Assembly: GCA_963772845.1 (NCBI GenBank)
Contig: CAVYYW010000014.1
Location: 62,001-126,000 of the forward strand
Source of the DNA: CAVYYW01 sp963772845
GTDB lineage: Bacteria; Bacillota; Bacilli; Bacillales; Sporolactobacillaceae
Direction: 5' to 3'
Length of the DNA stretch: 64,000 bases
Below the pieces are notes generated by a model that was not told the origin of the DNA, did no database searches, and saw only the letters and a list, made by a program, of their open reading frames with translations. Numbering within the stretch: position 1 is the stretch's first letter; each line of letters opens with the position of its first letter. Both the position numbers and the translations under genes were made by a program. Shown piece after piece: positions 51,801 through 61,387 of the stretch.

Positions 51801-53805
51801 CTATTTTAATCCGATTAGGTGTCCTCCGTGGTAGATGACAAAAGAAACGCCATACGCAATGACAAGGGCATATAAAATGGATATGGCTGTCCATTTTCTT
51901 GACCCGGTTTCTTTTTGAATAATAGCCACAGTTGACAGGCAAGGGACATAGATGAGAATAAAGGCCAAAAAGCTATAAGCAGAAAGCGGTGTGAAATATT
52001 CAGGAAGCAAGCCTTGAAGGGTATGAGTATTCGGCACAAAATAGATTATATTCATTGTCGAAACCACCACTTCTTTTGCTAAGAAGCCTGTTATCAATGC
52101 TGCACCTGCTTGCCAGAAACCAAATCCCAATGGTGAGAATATAGGAGAGAAAAGCCCGCTGACAATCGCCAGAAAACTCTTATCAACCGGTACATTTACT
52201 CCGCCTGGTCCCATATAGGAAAGAAGCCAAATGACCACTGTACCTCCAAAAATAAAGGTTCCAGCTTTCTTAACAAATCCTTTTCCTTTATCCCAAGTGC
52301 TTTGTAAAAGCTGTTTGAGTCTGCGGAAGATTATAAGGCGGCAGTTCAATAACAAAGTAAGAAGGCTCGCTTTTAAAAATCATTGTAAAAACTTTCGCTA
52401 CGATCACAGCAATGACAATCCCCATTACGTAAAGGGAGAGCACGATGGCAGCCTGATGTGCTTTGAAAAAAGCTGCGACAAACAGACTATAAACGGAAAG
52501 GCGTGCCGAGCAGGACATTAAGGGTGTCACCAAAATCGTCAAGAGCCGTTCCTTCGGTTCCTCAATTGTCCGAGCAGCCATTATGCCTGGTACGTTACAA
52601 CCGAATCCAATAACCAGCGGAATAAAGGCCTTGCCATTTAATCCTATTCCCTCCATCAGGCGATCCATAACCATCGCGAATCGAGCCATATAACCGGAGT
52701 CTTCCAAAAGAGAGATAAAGAAAAATAAGATAAAAATTTGCGGGACAAAGACAAGAACACCGCCTACACCGGCAATAATACCATGAACGACGACATCATG
52801 GATAAAAGGCAGGACGTGAAAGCGAGCAAAGATTGCTTCAACAGTTCCTGTAACTGGTCCTGAGAAAAAAGCATCGAGCAAATCTGACAGAGGCGTGCCA
52901 AGCCAGTCAAATGTAAGCTTAAAGACGAGAAACAGCATGCCAAGAAAAATAGGGATACCAAAAACTTTGCTAGTGGCAAACTTATCGATTCGTTCTGTAA
53001 TTGACACATCATCGGAAGGTTGCTGCACTCGGCAAGTTTCTTCAGCAATGGATGAAATATACTGCTCTCGAATTTGATAGATAAGATCGTCAATAGAGAG
53101 CCAATGGTCTCTGCCTTTATTCAACTCTGTCTCTGCCTGGTCTTTAATCTCCTGGGCGGCTTCTAATCGCTCTTCCACATAAGGTTTAATGACAACATTG
53201 GAGGACAAATATTGAATGGCCAACCATCTAGAAAAGGCAGGGCGTTCTTCATTTAATCCATCAGAGATGGCTTTGAGAGCTGTCTCAATAACCGGACCGT
53301 AATTTAATTGGAATGATTGCTGATAGTCAAACCCGTCACTGCTTATGTAACGGATGATTGGATCGGATCCTTTCCCTTTCCGTGCCACAGTAGAGAATAC
53401 CTGAACACCAAGCCTTTTCTCAAGCAATGGGAGATCCACCGTTAAACCTTTTCTTTCCGCAAGATCAACCATATTCAAAACAACTGCCATGGGATTTCCC
53501 ATTTCCAGCAGCTCAATCGTTAATTGAAGGCTCCGTTCAAGCTGGTTTGCATTAACAATATTCAGTATCTGATGATCAGGCTCATTTAAAAGAAAACTTG
53601 CAGCGACTTCTTCATCCTTTGTTAATGGATTCAGAGAATAAATCCCTGGAAGATCAACTAATTGTTTTTCGGCATGTTTAATTTTACCGACTTTCTTCTC
53701 GATCGTGACCCCACTCCAGTTACCTACATATTCATAGGAGCCGGTAAGCTGATTGAAAAGACTTGTCTTTCCCGTGTTAGGATTGCCTAGTAATGCAGCT
53801 TGCAT
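51801..53805 (-). pseudogene. feoB: Ferrous iron transporter FeoB, interrupted by one extra base
   Basis: This is an inner-membrane GTPase-coupled Fe(II) importer. The N-terminal G domain has GNPNTGKTSLFNQLTG (G1), VDLPGIYSLNP (G3) and VVLNMVDLAERKG (G4). The membrane part has two Gate motifs, including FGCNVPGIMAARTI. After SEPSYFVIELPPYNLPQ the frame shifts at 52320; deleting one base gives Q-LKQLLQSTWDKGKGFVKKAG and a 667-residue protein of normal length. Without repair, the last 165 residues with several helices are lost. The ATG overlaps the feoA stop (TAATG), GGAGAACG upstream. Confidence 0.9.
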
Positions 53806-54032
53806 TACAATCGTTCTCCAACAATGCAAGAAGCATATTTCCGCCTTAACCCTACAAGCTGACCTGAGGATTCAATCATACAGGGACCGCCAAATGGACA
53901 GAACTGCTTGATGCAGACACATTTGCCTTCAGTAATGCCAAAGTCTTTTAAGCGGCGTTTTACAAGTGGGTTCAGGTTTGATAAATCATTTATTTGAAAA
54001 AAATCATTGATTTGAATGTCATTTAGCTTCAT
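53805..54032 (-). CDS. feoA: Ferrous iron transport protein FeoA
   Basis: This small SH3-like protein supports FeoB. The 75-residue product contains LVKRRLKDFGITEGKCVCIK and PCMIESSGQLVGLRRKYASC, the typical FeoA core. AAGGGTGATAACGTC precedes ATG 54032; 14 in-frame upstream codons lie within the Fur box. It is first in feoA-feoB-Cys-rich gene and overlaps feoB. Confidence 0.9.
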   Translation of the reverse strand: MKLNDIQINDFFQINDLSNLNPLVKRRLKDFGITEGKCVCIKQFCPFGGPCMIESSGQLVGLRRKYASCIVGERL

Positions 54033-54050
54033 AGACGTTATCACCCTTAT

Positions 54051-54069
54051 GATAGTGAGAATCATTATC
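54051..54069 (-). promoter_or_regulatory. Fur box upstream of feoA
   Basis: On the minus strand TGATAATGATTCTCACTATC matches the Fur consensus (inverted TGATAAT/ATTATCA with one base between) except for two changes in the right half. Iron-loaded Fur should repress the feo genes here. Confidence 0.75.
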
Positions 54070-54218
54070 AACAAATGTTATCTTTATCATAATAAAAAAA
54101 CACAAGGATGTAAACAGTTTCTTTCATAAAGGTTGTGATCTCACTTTATTAAATAAGTGAAATGATGCTTGCTTGGATCGGGGATGCTGCGAGGTCTCGC
54201 TTTGAACGCTGATTTGCC

Positions 54219-54567
54219 ATTGAAAAAGTCCCTTCATCGTAGATGTGGTTGTTGATTTCCGCTCTAGGCTGCTCGCTTTCCGCGGGCACGGCCTCAGCTA
54301 ACTTTGGCGTGGTTTCTTTGTGGACCAAAGTGGATCTTCGGACGCGTGCTTGTCCCGCAGGAGTCTCGCGCCCTACGCTTCAATCAACGCAATATCAACT
54401 GAACATGTGGCGGCTCAACTTTTCCACAACCGAGTGAACGTGGAATGGCCTCTAAATAGACGCTTTCAGCGGCCACATGCTAAACCTTTAGGACTTGAAA
54501 CAGCATCTTTGATAGCACACCGCACGAAGAAAATGGCGATGCAAATTTGGATACGGAAATATCCTCG
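54219..54567 (+). repeat. Composite R1+R2 repeat, copy A
   Basis: It consists of the R1 core (TCGCTTTCCGCGGGCACGG at 54273, hairpin, ATCTTCGGACGCGTGCT) followed by AATATCAACTGAACATGTGG, GTGAACGTGGAATGGCCTCT and a reverse R2 segment (GGACTTGAAACAGCATC). The 316 bases from 54252 are repeated at 55264-55579 with the same length. Confidence 0.9.
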
Positions 54568-54607
54568 TTTTTCTCAGGCTTTTCGCAAGCCTGGTCACGG
54601 TGATGAG

Positions 54608-54768
54608 GCCACTGAAAAAGTCCCTTCATCGTAGATGTCGTTGTTGATTTCCGCTCTAGGCTGTTCGCTTTCCGCGGGCACGGCCTCAGCTAACTTTGGC
54701 GTGGTTTCTTTGTGCGACCAAAGTGGATCTTCGGACGCGTGCTATTTCCGTAGGAGTCTCGCACCATC
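54608..54768 (+). repeat. R1 repeat, copy D (short)
   Basis: It repeats the 5' flank of copy A (CTGAAAAAGTCCCTTCATCG) and the R1 core, but ends after GGAGTCTCGCACCATCC without the long extension. Confidence 0.88.
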
Positions 54769-55263
54769 CACAGAACTTGAGTGAAAATTTTCGATTCCAC
54801 ATCGCACGAAAAAAATCCAAGGCCTAACATTGAAAGCAAAAATACCTTTGCTTTCCGAAGAGTTCTGTAAGCCTCTTTTTTTTCCTATTAGATACACCAT
54901 TTTTGGGTTTCTTCAAATGAAGCCTTATCTAATAGGTTGGTGGTGCTGATTGAGCACCTAATCTGATAAATAGCTGGAAAACTTCCACTTAATTTTAAAG
55001 TGGCATTAAAACAAGCATAAATAAGAGGACACATTCCACCTATTGACTGGAAATATGCAAAAATCGGGCTTTTTTTTTGATTAACCGGAAAAAGTCCACT
55101 TATATACCTCCAAAACAAGCGCTATTCTGCATTTAACGGGAAAATTTCCGCTTAATTCTTCAACTAACTGTGGCTTAATTAATACGGCAAAAAGAAATGC
55201 CATTTGCTATGCGATTTAACGTTTTCCTCTCAGTAAGTGAATGATTAGGTGTAAATGGGATAG
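54769..55263. repeat. AT-rich intergenic region with a different short repeat (R4)
   Basis: No gene is seen. The motif GGAAAA(n)TTCC/TCC followed by (C)CTTA occurs at about 54976, 55090 and 55142 (CTGGAAAACTTCCACTTAA, CCGGAAAAAGTCCACTTAT, CGGGAAAATTTCCGCTTAA). Each can form a small hairpin. This family differs from R1-R3 in being AT-rich. Confidence 0.6.
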
Positions 55264-55579
55264 TTGATTTTCGCTCTAGGCTGCTCGCTTTCCACGGGCA
55301 CGGCCTCAGCTAACTTTGGCGTGGTTTCTTTGTGCACCAAAGTGGATCTTCGGACGCGTGCTTGTCCCGCCGGAGTCTCGCGCCATCCGCTTCAATCAAC
55401 GCAATATCAACTGAACATGTGGCGTCTCAACTTTTCCACAACCGAGTGAACGTGGAATGGCCTCTAAATAGACACTTTCAGCGGCCACATGCTAAACCTG
55501 TAGGACTTGAAACAGCATCTTTGATAGCACACCGCACGAAGAAAGTGGCGATGCAAATTTGGATGCGGAAATATCCTCG
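55264..55579 (+). repeat. Composite R1+R2 repeat, copy B
   Basis: It has the same 316-base length and order as copy A, with scattered substitutions (TCGCTTTCCACGGGCACGG at the core). Like copy A it ends at ATATCCTCG. Confidence 0.92.
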
Positions 55580-55866
55580 ATTTCCGCTCTAGGCAGCTCG
55601 CTTTCCACGGGCACGGCCTCAGCTAACTTTGGTATGGTTACTTTGTAGCGCCAAAGTGGATCTTCGGACGCGTGCTATTCCCGTAGGAGTCTCGCACCAT
55701 CCGCTTCAATCAACGCAATATCAACTGAACATGTGGCGTCTCAGCTTTTCCACAACTGAGTGAACGTGGAATGGCCTCTAAAGACACTTGTCAGCTGCCA
55801 AAATTAAACCTGGAGGACTTGAAACAGCATCATTGATAGCACACCTCACGAAGAAAATGGCGATGC
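55580..55866 (+). repeat. Composite R1+R2 repeat, copy C, directly following copy B
   Basis: It begins head-to-tail with copy B and shares the full order, with a few small deletions in the extension and a decayed hairpin arm (ACTTTGGTA). It is the most diverged of the three. Confidence 0.88.
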
Positions 55867-56133
55867 GATACATTCAAATGGAAATACCTTGTTGCCAAAA
55901 GAATCTAGATTTCATTCCACTGAGCATTCTTCCGCGGAGTCTGCGAACGTTCCTGGTAGCTCGGCCTTAAGTGTCTGCTTGGCATCAGCGACAAGGGCAT
56001 TTCAACCTTTAAAGCGCAAAGCATTTTAGAAGGGGTTCGTGCCATTCACTCCTATTAGCTCAAAAAGTATGCCTATATAAAATTGAAAGCTTTTTATTCA
56101 GGAGAACGCATTATAAATGCTCGATAAAAACAC
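55867..56133. other. Intergenic region after the repeats
   Basis: No gene or repeat is recognised; CTTCCGCGGAGTCTGCG near 55929 is a last trace of repeat-like sequence. Confidence 0.4.
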
Positions 56134-56171
56134 AAAAAAACGCTCCTAATTAATAGGAAGCGTTTTTTTTT
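56134..56171 (-). terminator. Terminator of the 56179 gene
   Basis: AAAAACGCTCCTA and TAGGAAGCGTTTTT pair with one bulge, with A- and T-runs at both ends. Confidence 0.82.
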
Positions 56172-56178
56172 GTGTGAT

Positions 56179-56646
56179 TTAAGCTTTTAAATGACGTTCA
56201 ATTGTGGGCCGGATTGGATAGTGGCTAAACACAATTTTATTAATGACATCTATTTCTTTTTCACTCAGATAACTATTGGCTTCAATTTTCCCAGCAATCT
56301 GCTGGATGATTTGAGAAGCTTCTTCATGTGTGTCAAGGCTGCGTGACCTTGTCTGCAATTCGTAAATTAAATAACGCTGCTGATCCGCAGATAGCGGTAA
56401 TGTTTCAATCACATTATCCATTTTAGTAGTGAAAGTGCGTTGTTTTAGTATATATGCGATAGCGTGTGCGACGAATACAAGAAAGGCTATGATGAAGAAT
56501 GGGATTAAAAGCTGCATATCAAGGGCGGAATCAGAAGTGTAAATGAGAATCATCTCACAAAGTGCAGTTGTTGCAAGATAGCTTGCTACGAAAAAAGCAA
56601 TGTTTGGCCGCAGCTCCTTTTGCTTGTTCGATAAGACTAAGCTCAT
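56179..56646 (-). CDS. Hypothetical membrane protein with helical tail
   Basis: I do not recognise the family. The 155-residue product has two hydrophobic segments near the N-terminus (IAFFVASYLATTALCEMILI and LLIPFFIIAFLVFVAHAIAY) and a hydrophilic helical C-terminal half (LSADQQRYLIYELQTRSRSL, EKEIDVINKIVFSHYP). GAAGGAGTG is eight bases before ATG 56646. It stands alone next to the repeat region. Confidence 0.65.
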   Translation of the reverse strand: MSLVLSNKQKELRPNIAFFVASYLATTALCEMILIYTSDSALDMQLLIPFFIIAFLVFVAHAIAYILKQRTFTTKMDNVIETLPLSADQQRYLIYELQTRSRSLDTHEEASQIIQQIAGKIEANSYLSEKEIDVINKIVFSHYPIRPTIERHLKA

Positions 56647-56655
56647 TACAATCAC

Positions 56656-56902
56656 TCCTTCTGAAAATGTTCAATTTGAACTAATATTTACTATTATTAT
56701 ACATACTAATCTGACTATTTGCAATAATTATGGAGATCTTTTTGAACTTTTTTTGAACATTTATCATTTTGCACAATATTTGAGGAATTATTCACTAAAT
56801 TTACATAGACAAATTTCGATAGTTATGTATTGGGTATTTTGTATTGTATATGAGGAAGGTCTTTGGAATAATTATGAAAAAAACCTGCTGGAAAAAGAAT
56901 AA
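56656..56902. other. Intergenic region without a recognised gene
   Basis: The sequence is AT-rich. TTTGAAC direct repeats near 56740-56760 and several TATAAT-like boxes are present, but no convincing promoter pair could be assigned. Confidence 0.35.
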
Positions 56903-56940
56903 GAGTGTGGAATAAACCAAGTCAGGTTTATCCACACTCT
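56903..56940 (-). terminator. Terminator of ydaP
   Basis: On the minus strand AGAGTGTGGATAAACC and GGTTTATTCCACACTC pair with one bulge and are followed by TTATTCTTTTTC. Confidence 0.8.
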
Positions 56941-56954
56941 GAGAGCAGGTATTC

Positions 56955-58682
56955 TTATTTACCAAGTCTTTTAAGGCCTTTTTTTAGAGGAGGGGTGTCA
57001 ATTTTACCCGTTTCCATAAACTTTTTGATGGAATGTTTTGTATACGTAACAGCCTGTTCATACCCTATGTGGCCGGGAAGCGGTGCTTGGTCTTCGACGA
57101 CCACATCAACAATGACCGGTTCATTCATTTCAACTGCCGCTTTAAAGGTGGAAGCCAGTTCCTCATAACGCTCAACACGGAAGCCTTTTCCACCGCAAAG
57201 ATCAGCAAAGCCTGCAAAGTTAAAGGGGGCCAAATCAATTTCAGACTCAATGTTTCCCCCTACTTGCTGCTCGTATTTAATCATTCCTAGTTTTTCATTG
57301 TTCATGACGACAACAATCATGGGCAACTGGTATTTAACTGCGGTAATAAAGTCATGCATTACCATTGAAAATCCGCCATCTCCGCAAACTGCAACAACCT
57401 GCCTGTCAGGATAAGCGATTTTTGAACTGATGGCACCAGGCAGTCCGCAGCCCATTGTTGCCATCCAGCTTGAAATGATCAGATCCTGATTCATTCCCAT
57501 CCGGAAATGTCTTGCCATCCAAACAGTCACGTTTCCTACGTCTACGGAAAGAATCGCATCATCATCAACAACATTCTGCAGGTGAGGGATGACCTGCTGA
57601 GGCTTGATCGGCGTGGTGGATGCTTCCTCATCCTTTTCGATATGCTGCCACCAGTCCTTCATCTTACCTTGATAGGTCTCTAAATAGCTTCTGTCCGCAG
57701 ATTCCTCAATATGATTATCCAGATGATTTAACACATCGGCGGTATCACCAACCAACCCAATTGAAACAGGGTAACGCCGTCCGATCGTCTCAACATCCTG
57801 GTCAATTTGAATGGCAGGTGCACCTTCCGGAAGGAAATCTGTATATGGAAAATTGGTGCCAAGCATCAATAAAAGGTCGGTGTCTTCCATAGCTTCATAA
57901 GAAGGTTTTGTACCAATCTGTCCAAGATGGCCCAGACAATTCGGGTGGTCGTCGGGGATCACACCTTTCCCTGGCAATGAAACGATGACAGGAGCACCGA
58001 TTTTTTCGGATAGATGCAGGACTTCCTGACGCGCCTTCTTAGCGCCTTTTCCTGCCAAAATAAGTGGTTTCTTCGCGTGCTTAATCAGGTCGGCTGCAGC
58101 GAGGATATCTTTTTCTTTTGGCTTTTTAGCATAGTCTGCGAACAAGGCAGCATTTTTTTGAATCTCATTTTTAATTTTATTTGCGGGTATATCATCCGGA
58201 AGTGTTAATACAGCGACACCTTTTTGAGCATAGGCTGTGCGGATTGCTTGGTTAACCATTGATGGCAGCTGATCTTCGGACACAACCAGTTCATTATAGA
58301 CAGAGACATCATCAAACATGCGCTGTAATTTTGCTTCCTGGAAAAAATCGGTTCCGACACGGTCACTAGCGACCTGTCCGGTGATAACGAGAACAGGGGC
58401 TTTATCATTTTTAGCATCATATAAGCCATTTAATAAGTGAACCGCCCCTGGTGCAGCGATTGAAAGGCAAACACCAAGCTTTCCAGTCAGTTTGGCATAA
58501 GAACTCGCTGCCAGTGCACCAACCTCTTCGTGCCGAACCTGAACAAATTTAAGCTGATCCTCTTTCTTGCGGATTGCTTCTATAACATTGTTAATTGAAT
58601 CACCGGGGATGCCATAAATATGATCAACTCCCCAGTCGATAAGCAAATCAACTAAAACATCTCCTGCGTATTTTTCAAACAT
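56955..58682 (-). CDS. ydaP: Thiamine-dependent pyruvate oxidase (YdaP type)
   Basis: This TPP- and FAD-binding enzyme oxidatively decarboxylates pyruvate to acetate (quinone-linked PoxB type) or acetyl phosphate. The 575-residue product has the TPP Glu in VRHEEVGALAASSYAKLTGK, the central FAD domain, and the TPP/Mg motif GDGGFSMVMHDF ... VVMNNEKLGM at the C-terminus. Length and sequence agree with B. subtilis YdaP (574 residues), a sigma-B-dependent general stress protein. AAAGGAGTGGCG precedes the ATG. Confidence 0.92.
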   Translation of the reverse strand: MFEKYAGDVLVDLLIDWGVDHIYGIPGDSINNVIEAIRKKEDQLKFVQVRHEEVGALAASSYAKLTGKLGVCLSIAAPGAVHLLNGLYDAKNDKAPVLVITGQVASDRVGTDFFQEAKLQRMFDDVSVYNELVVSEDQLPSMVNQAIRTAYAQKGVAVLTLPDDIPANKIKNEIQKNAALFADYAKKPKEKDILAAADLIKHAKKPLILAGKGAKKARQEVLHLSEKIGAPVIVSLPGKGVIPDDHPNCLGHLGQIGTKPSYEAMEDTDLLLMLGTNFPYTDFLPEGAPAIQIDQDVETIGRRYPVSIGLVGDTADVLNHLDNHIEESADRSYLETYQGKMKDWWQHIEKDEEASTTPIKPQQVIPHLQNVVDDDAILSVDVGNVTVWMARHFRMGMNQDLIISSWMATMGCGLPGAISSKIAYPDRQVVAVCGDGGFSMVMHDFITAVKYQLPMIVVVMNNEKLGMIKYEQQVGGNIESEIDLAPFNFAGFADLCGGKGFRVERYEELASTFKAAVEMNEPVIVDVVVEDQAPLPGHIGYEQAVTYTKHSIKKFMETGKIDTPPLKKGLKRLGK

Positions 58683-58736
58683 ATCGCCACTCCTTTCTCA
58701 ATCTATTAGTCATGTTTCCCTTTTGATGTTCAGAAG

Positions 58737-58773
58737 AAAACCCCTTTTGAAGAATAACTTCAAAAGGGGTTTT
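58737..58773 (-). terminator. Terminator of the YfmJ-type gene
   Basis: Perfect 16-base arms (AAAACCCCTTTTGAAG and its complement) enclose a 5-base loop, 87 bases beyond the stop at 58860; TTTTCTTCT follows on the minus strand. Confidence 0.9.
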
Positions 58774-58859
58774 GACAGACTGTCTGATAAACAATCGCTA
58801 TATGTCAGAAAATAAGCTGTTTCTGCGTTTGTTTAGGTGTTGCTGAAGGGATGTCTATT

Positions 58860-59882
58860 TTATGAATGTGATGGTTCTGCTACTTTCACTAAATATTTAC
58901 CGATATTTTTACCTTCAAATAAACCAAGAAAAGCTTGTGGAATGTTATCGAAGCCTTCTTCGATGGTTTCCTGATACTTGATTTTTCCTTCCTGAAGCCA
59001 TTGACCAAGGTCTTTCATGCCTTCCTCAAAGCGTTTCGCATAATCAGAAACGATAAAGCCTTTGATCGTCGCACTGTTTATGAGAAGCTGACTTTGAATA
59101 CGAGGTCCTGTGTCTGTTTTTGTTAAGTTATATAATGAAATTTGACCGCATAATGGAATTCGTGCGCCATGATTAATCAATTTCAAGACATTGTCAGAGA
59201 CTGTTCCGCCAACATTGTCAAAATAAACATCGACGCCATTCGGGCAAGCTTCTTTTAATTGATCTGAGAAATTGTCATCTTTATAGTTTACAACTGCGTC
59301 AAAACCAAGCTCATCTATTAAATAGCGTTTCTTTTCTTCAGTGCCTGCAATACCGACAGCCCGTGCGCCCTTGAGTTTGGCTATTTGACCGACAAGGCTG
59401 CCAACAGCCCCTGCGGCGCCTGACACAACAACGGTCTCACCAGGCTGAGGTTGACCGATATCCAGCAGACCAAAGTATGCTGTAAGACCTGTCATACCTA
59501 GTGTACCAAGATAAGTTGTAATCGGTGCGAGGTCAGGATCAACTTTTCTAATTTGATCTTCACTCACCGTCTGATAAGTCTTCCAATCCAGATTTCCTAA
59601 AACAAAATCTCCCTTGTTGAATGAGGTGCCGTCAGTTTCGACGACCTCACTGATGACTCCTCCAGAGATTGGTTTTCCGACTTCGAAAGGAGGGACATAG
59701 GATTTTTGGCTGCTCATTCTTCCTCTCATATAAGGATCAACTGAAATATAAAGTGTTTTAAGAAGGACTTCGCCTTTTACTGGTTTCGGCATTTCTTCCG
59801 TATTAAATTGAAAGGTTTGTTCATCCGGCATACCTTTTGGTCGTTCATTTAAAATGATCTTTTTAATTTGCTGTTCTGCCAT
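58860..59882 (-). CDS. yfmJ: NADP-dependent oxidoreductase, YfmJ type (zinc-independent MDR)
   Basis: This medium-chain reductase, related to leukotriene B4/prostaglandin reductases and plant alkenal reductases, reduces alpha,beta-unsaturated carbonyls. The 340-residue product has YISVDPYMRGRMS near residue 51, TGLTAYFGLLDIGQPQPGET and the cofactor motif VVVSGAAGAVGSLVGQIAKL. No zinc ligands are present. ATG 59882 follows GGGAGTG; five upstream in-frame codons are unlikely. A detoxification role fits the nearby stress genes. Confidence 0.9.
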   Translation of the reverse strand: MAEQQIKKIILNERPKGMPDEQTFQFNTEEMPKPVKGEVLLKTLYISVDPYMRGRMSSQKSYVPPFEVGKPISGGVISEVVETDGTSFNKGDFVLGNLDWKTYQTVSEDQIRKVDPDLAPITTYLGTLGMTGLTAYFGLLDIGQPQPGETVVVSGAAGAVGSLVGQIAKLKGARAVGIAGTEEKKRYLIDELGFDAVVNYKDDNFSDQLKEACPNGVDVYFDNVGGTVSDNVLKLINHGARIPLCGQISLYNLTKTDTGPRIQSQLLINSATIKGFIVSDYAKRFEEGMKDLGQWLQEGKIKYQETIEEGFDNIPQAFLGLFEGKNIGKYLVKVAEPSHS

Positions 59883-59953
59883 TGCTATCACTCCCAATAA
59901 GTTTAGTCGACTTCATTATATCCGGGAAGAAGAGAAAAGACTTGTGATCTGCT

Positions 59954-59983
59954 CAAAAAAAGAGAACCTCCTTAGAGATTCTC
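59954..59983 (-). terminator. Terminator of the NCS2 permease gene
   Basis: On the minus strand GAGAATCTC and GAGGTTCTC (one G-U) close a TAAG loop and are followed by seven T's. Confidence 0.85.
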
Positions 59984-60000
59984 CTTGCTGATCCAGTGTG

Positions 60001-61317
60001 TTATGAGATTAGCGATAGTGCTATAAAGTGCAGCAGGAACAGGAAAGCAATGATGTATAAAACCGGTGAAACGTGTTTTCTTTTTCCGAGCAAAATCTTG
60101 AACAGGGGATAGGCAATAAAGCCAAACGCCAGCCCGTCAGCAATACTGTAAGTCATCGGAATCAGCAAAATAATTAAGAAAGCCGGAAAGCTTTCCGAAA
60201 AATCATGAAACGGGATCCATTTCACATTCTGCATCATGATTCCGCCTAAAATAATTAATATGGGTGCAATCGCACTATTGGGAATGTAGCTTATAAAGGG
60301 AATGATAAAAAATGCGCCAATGAAAAGGAAACCTGCGACAATCGCTGTCAGCCCAGTTCTGCCGCCTTCTTCTATTCCTGAGGCACTTTCCGCCGCAGAA
60401 ATCGTTGGGCTAGTACCGAACAATGATGACAAGATGGTCGATGCGGCAGCAGAGCGATAAGCTTGAGGGAATCGTTTGATATCGGGAAGCATGCCGTACA
60501 GCAAGCCCATGTTTTCAAAAACAATAAGCATGGTTAATGAAAATACAGAAAGAAAAAAGGCGCTGGTAAATACATGCGAAAAATCCAGATTTAACAATCC
60601 CTTTGAAAGCACACTTTTGTTCAGATGAATGGCTTCAGCTGATGGGTTTTTTGAAAGAAAGAAATGGGCAATTGAAATGATGCCCATTCCAATAATAAAG
60701 CTGCCTTTTATCTTGCGGATATATAAGGCTCCAATAAGGATGACGCCTAATAGGGTTAACAGCGGCTCCAACGCATTAAGACTGCCTAATGCTACAAAGC
60801 TTTTAGAGCTGCTCACGACGAGCTCGCCTTTTTGCAGTCCGATAAAAGCAAGGAAAAGCCCAATGCCGGCTGTGATGCCGTGTTTTAAGGAATCAGGTAT
60901 CCCTTTCTCTAAAGCCTTTGTAAGCGGACTAAGCGTGATAAGCAAAAACAGTATTCCAGAAATGAAAACGCATGCCAACGCTTGAGCAGCCGTCAGTCCA
61001 GCCGATTGAACAATGGTATAGGTAAAAAATGCGTTGACGCCCATGCCTGGAATTTGAATAATCGGTGCTTTTCCGAAAAAACCCATTAGAAGTGTGCCGG
61101 CTACAGAAACCAAAATGGTTGCCAAAAGTCCCATTTCAATTGGAATGCCTGCATCTTTTAGTATTAATGGATTAACGATAATAATATAGGCTGCTGTAAA
61201 AAATACAGTAAGACCGGCTATTATTTCTCTTTTTATTGTGGACTGATTTTCAGTAACATTAAAAAATTCATCTAATTTATTAAGCAATTGATTCAACTCG
61301 TATTTAACAACCCTCAC
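60001..61317 (-). CDS. NCS2 family purine permease (AzgA/PbuG-like)
   Basis: This proton-linked importer of hypoxanthine, guanine or adenine is an integral membrane protein with about 12-14 helices. The 438-residue product begins near LDEFFNVTENQSTIKREIIA GL, has IQIPGMGVNAFFTYTIVQ and GTSPTISAAESASGIEEGGR, which are the substrate-binding motifs of the AzgA/PbuG subgroup. GTG at 61317 is the longest start; a TTG at 61296 is an alternative. No purine riboswitch was found in the 70 bases ahead. Substrate specificity cannot be decided. Confidence 0.88.
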   Translation of the reverse strand: MRVVKYELNQLLNKLDEFFNVTENQSTIKREIIAGLTVFFTAAYIIIVNPLILKDAGIPIEMGLLATILVSVAGTLLMGFFGKAPIIQIPGMGVNAFFTYTIVQSAGLTAAQALACVFISGILFLLITLSPLTKALEKGIPDSLKHGITAGIGLFLAFIGLQKGELVVSSSKSFVALGSLNALEPLLTLLGVILIGALYIRKIKGSFIIGMGIISIAHFFLSKNPSAEAIHLNKSVLSKGLLNLDFSHVFTSAFFLSVFSLTMLIVFENMGLLYGMLPDIKRFPQAYRSAAASTILSSLFGTSPTISAAESASGIEEGGRTGLTAIVAGFLFIGAFFIIPFISYIPNSAIAPILIILGGIMMQNVKWIPFHDFSESFPAFLIILLIPMTYSIADGLAFGFIAYPLFKILLGKRKHVSPVLYIIAFLFLLHFIALSLIS

Positions 61318-61387
61318 CCGCCCGTTAAACAGATACTCCTGGTTAACAAAAGAATTATATCATATTCACAAGCCGTTTTTCGTTAAA

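Noticed and set aside
56840..56902. Short ORF starting MKKTCWKKNKSVE near the ydaP terminator
   Set aside because: It has only 13 codons, overlaps the terminator hairpin and has a poorly spaced ribosome site.
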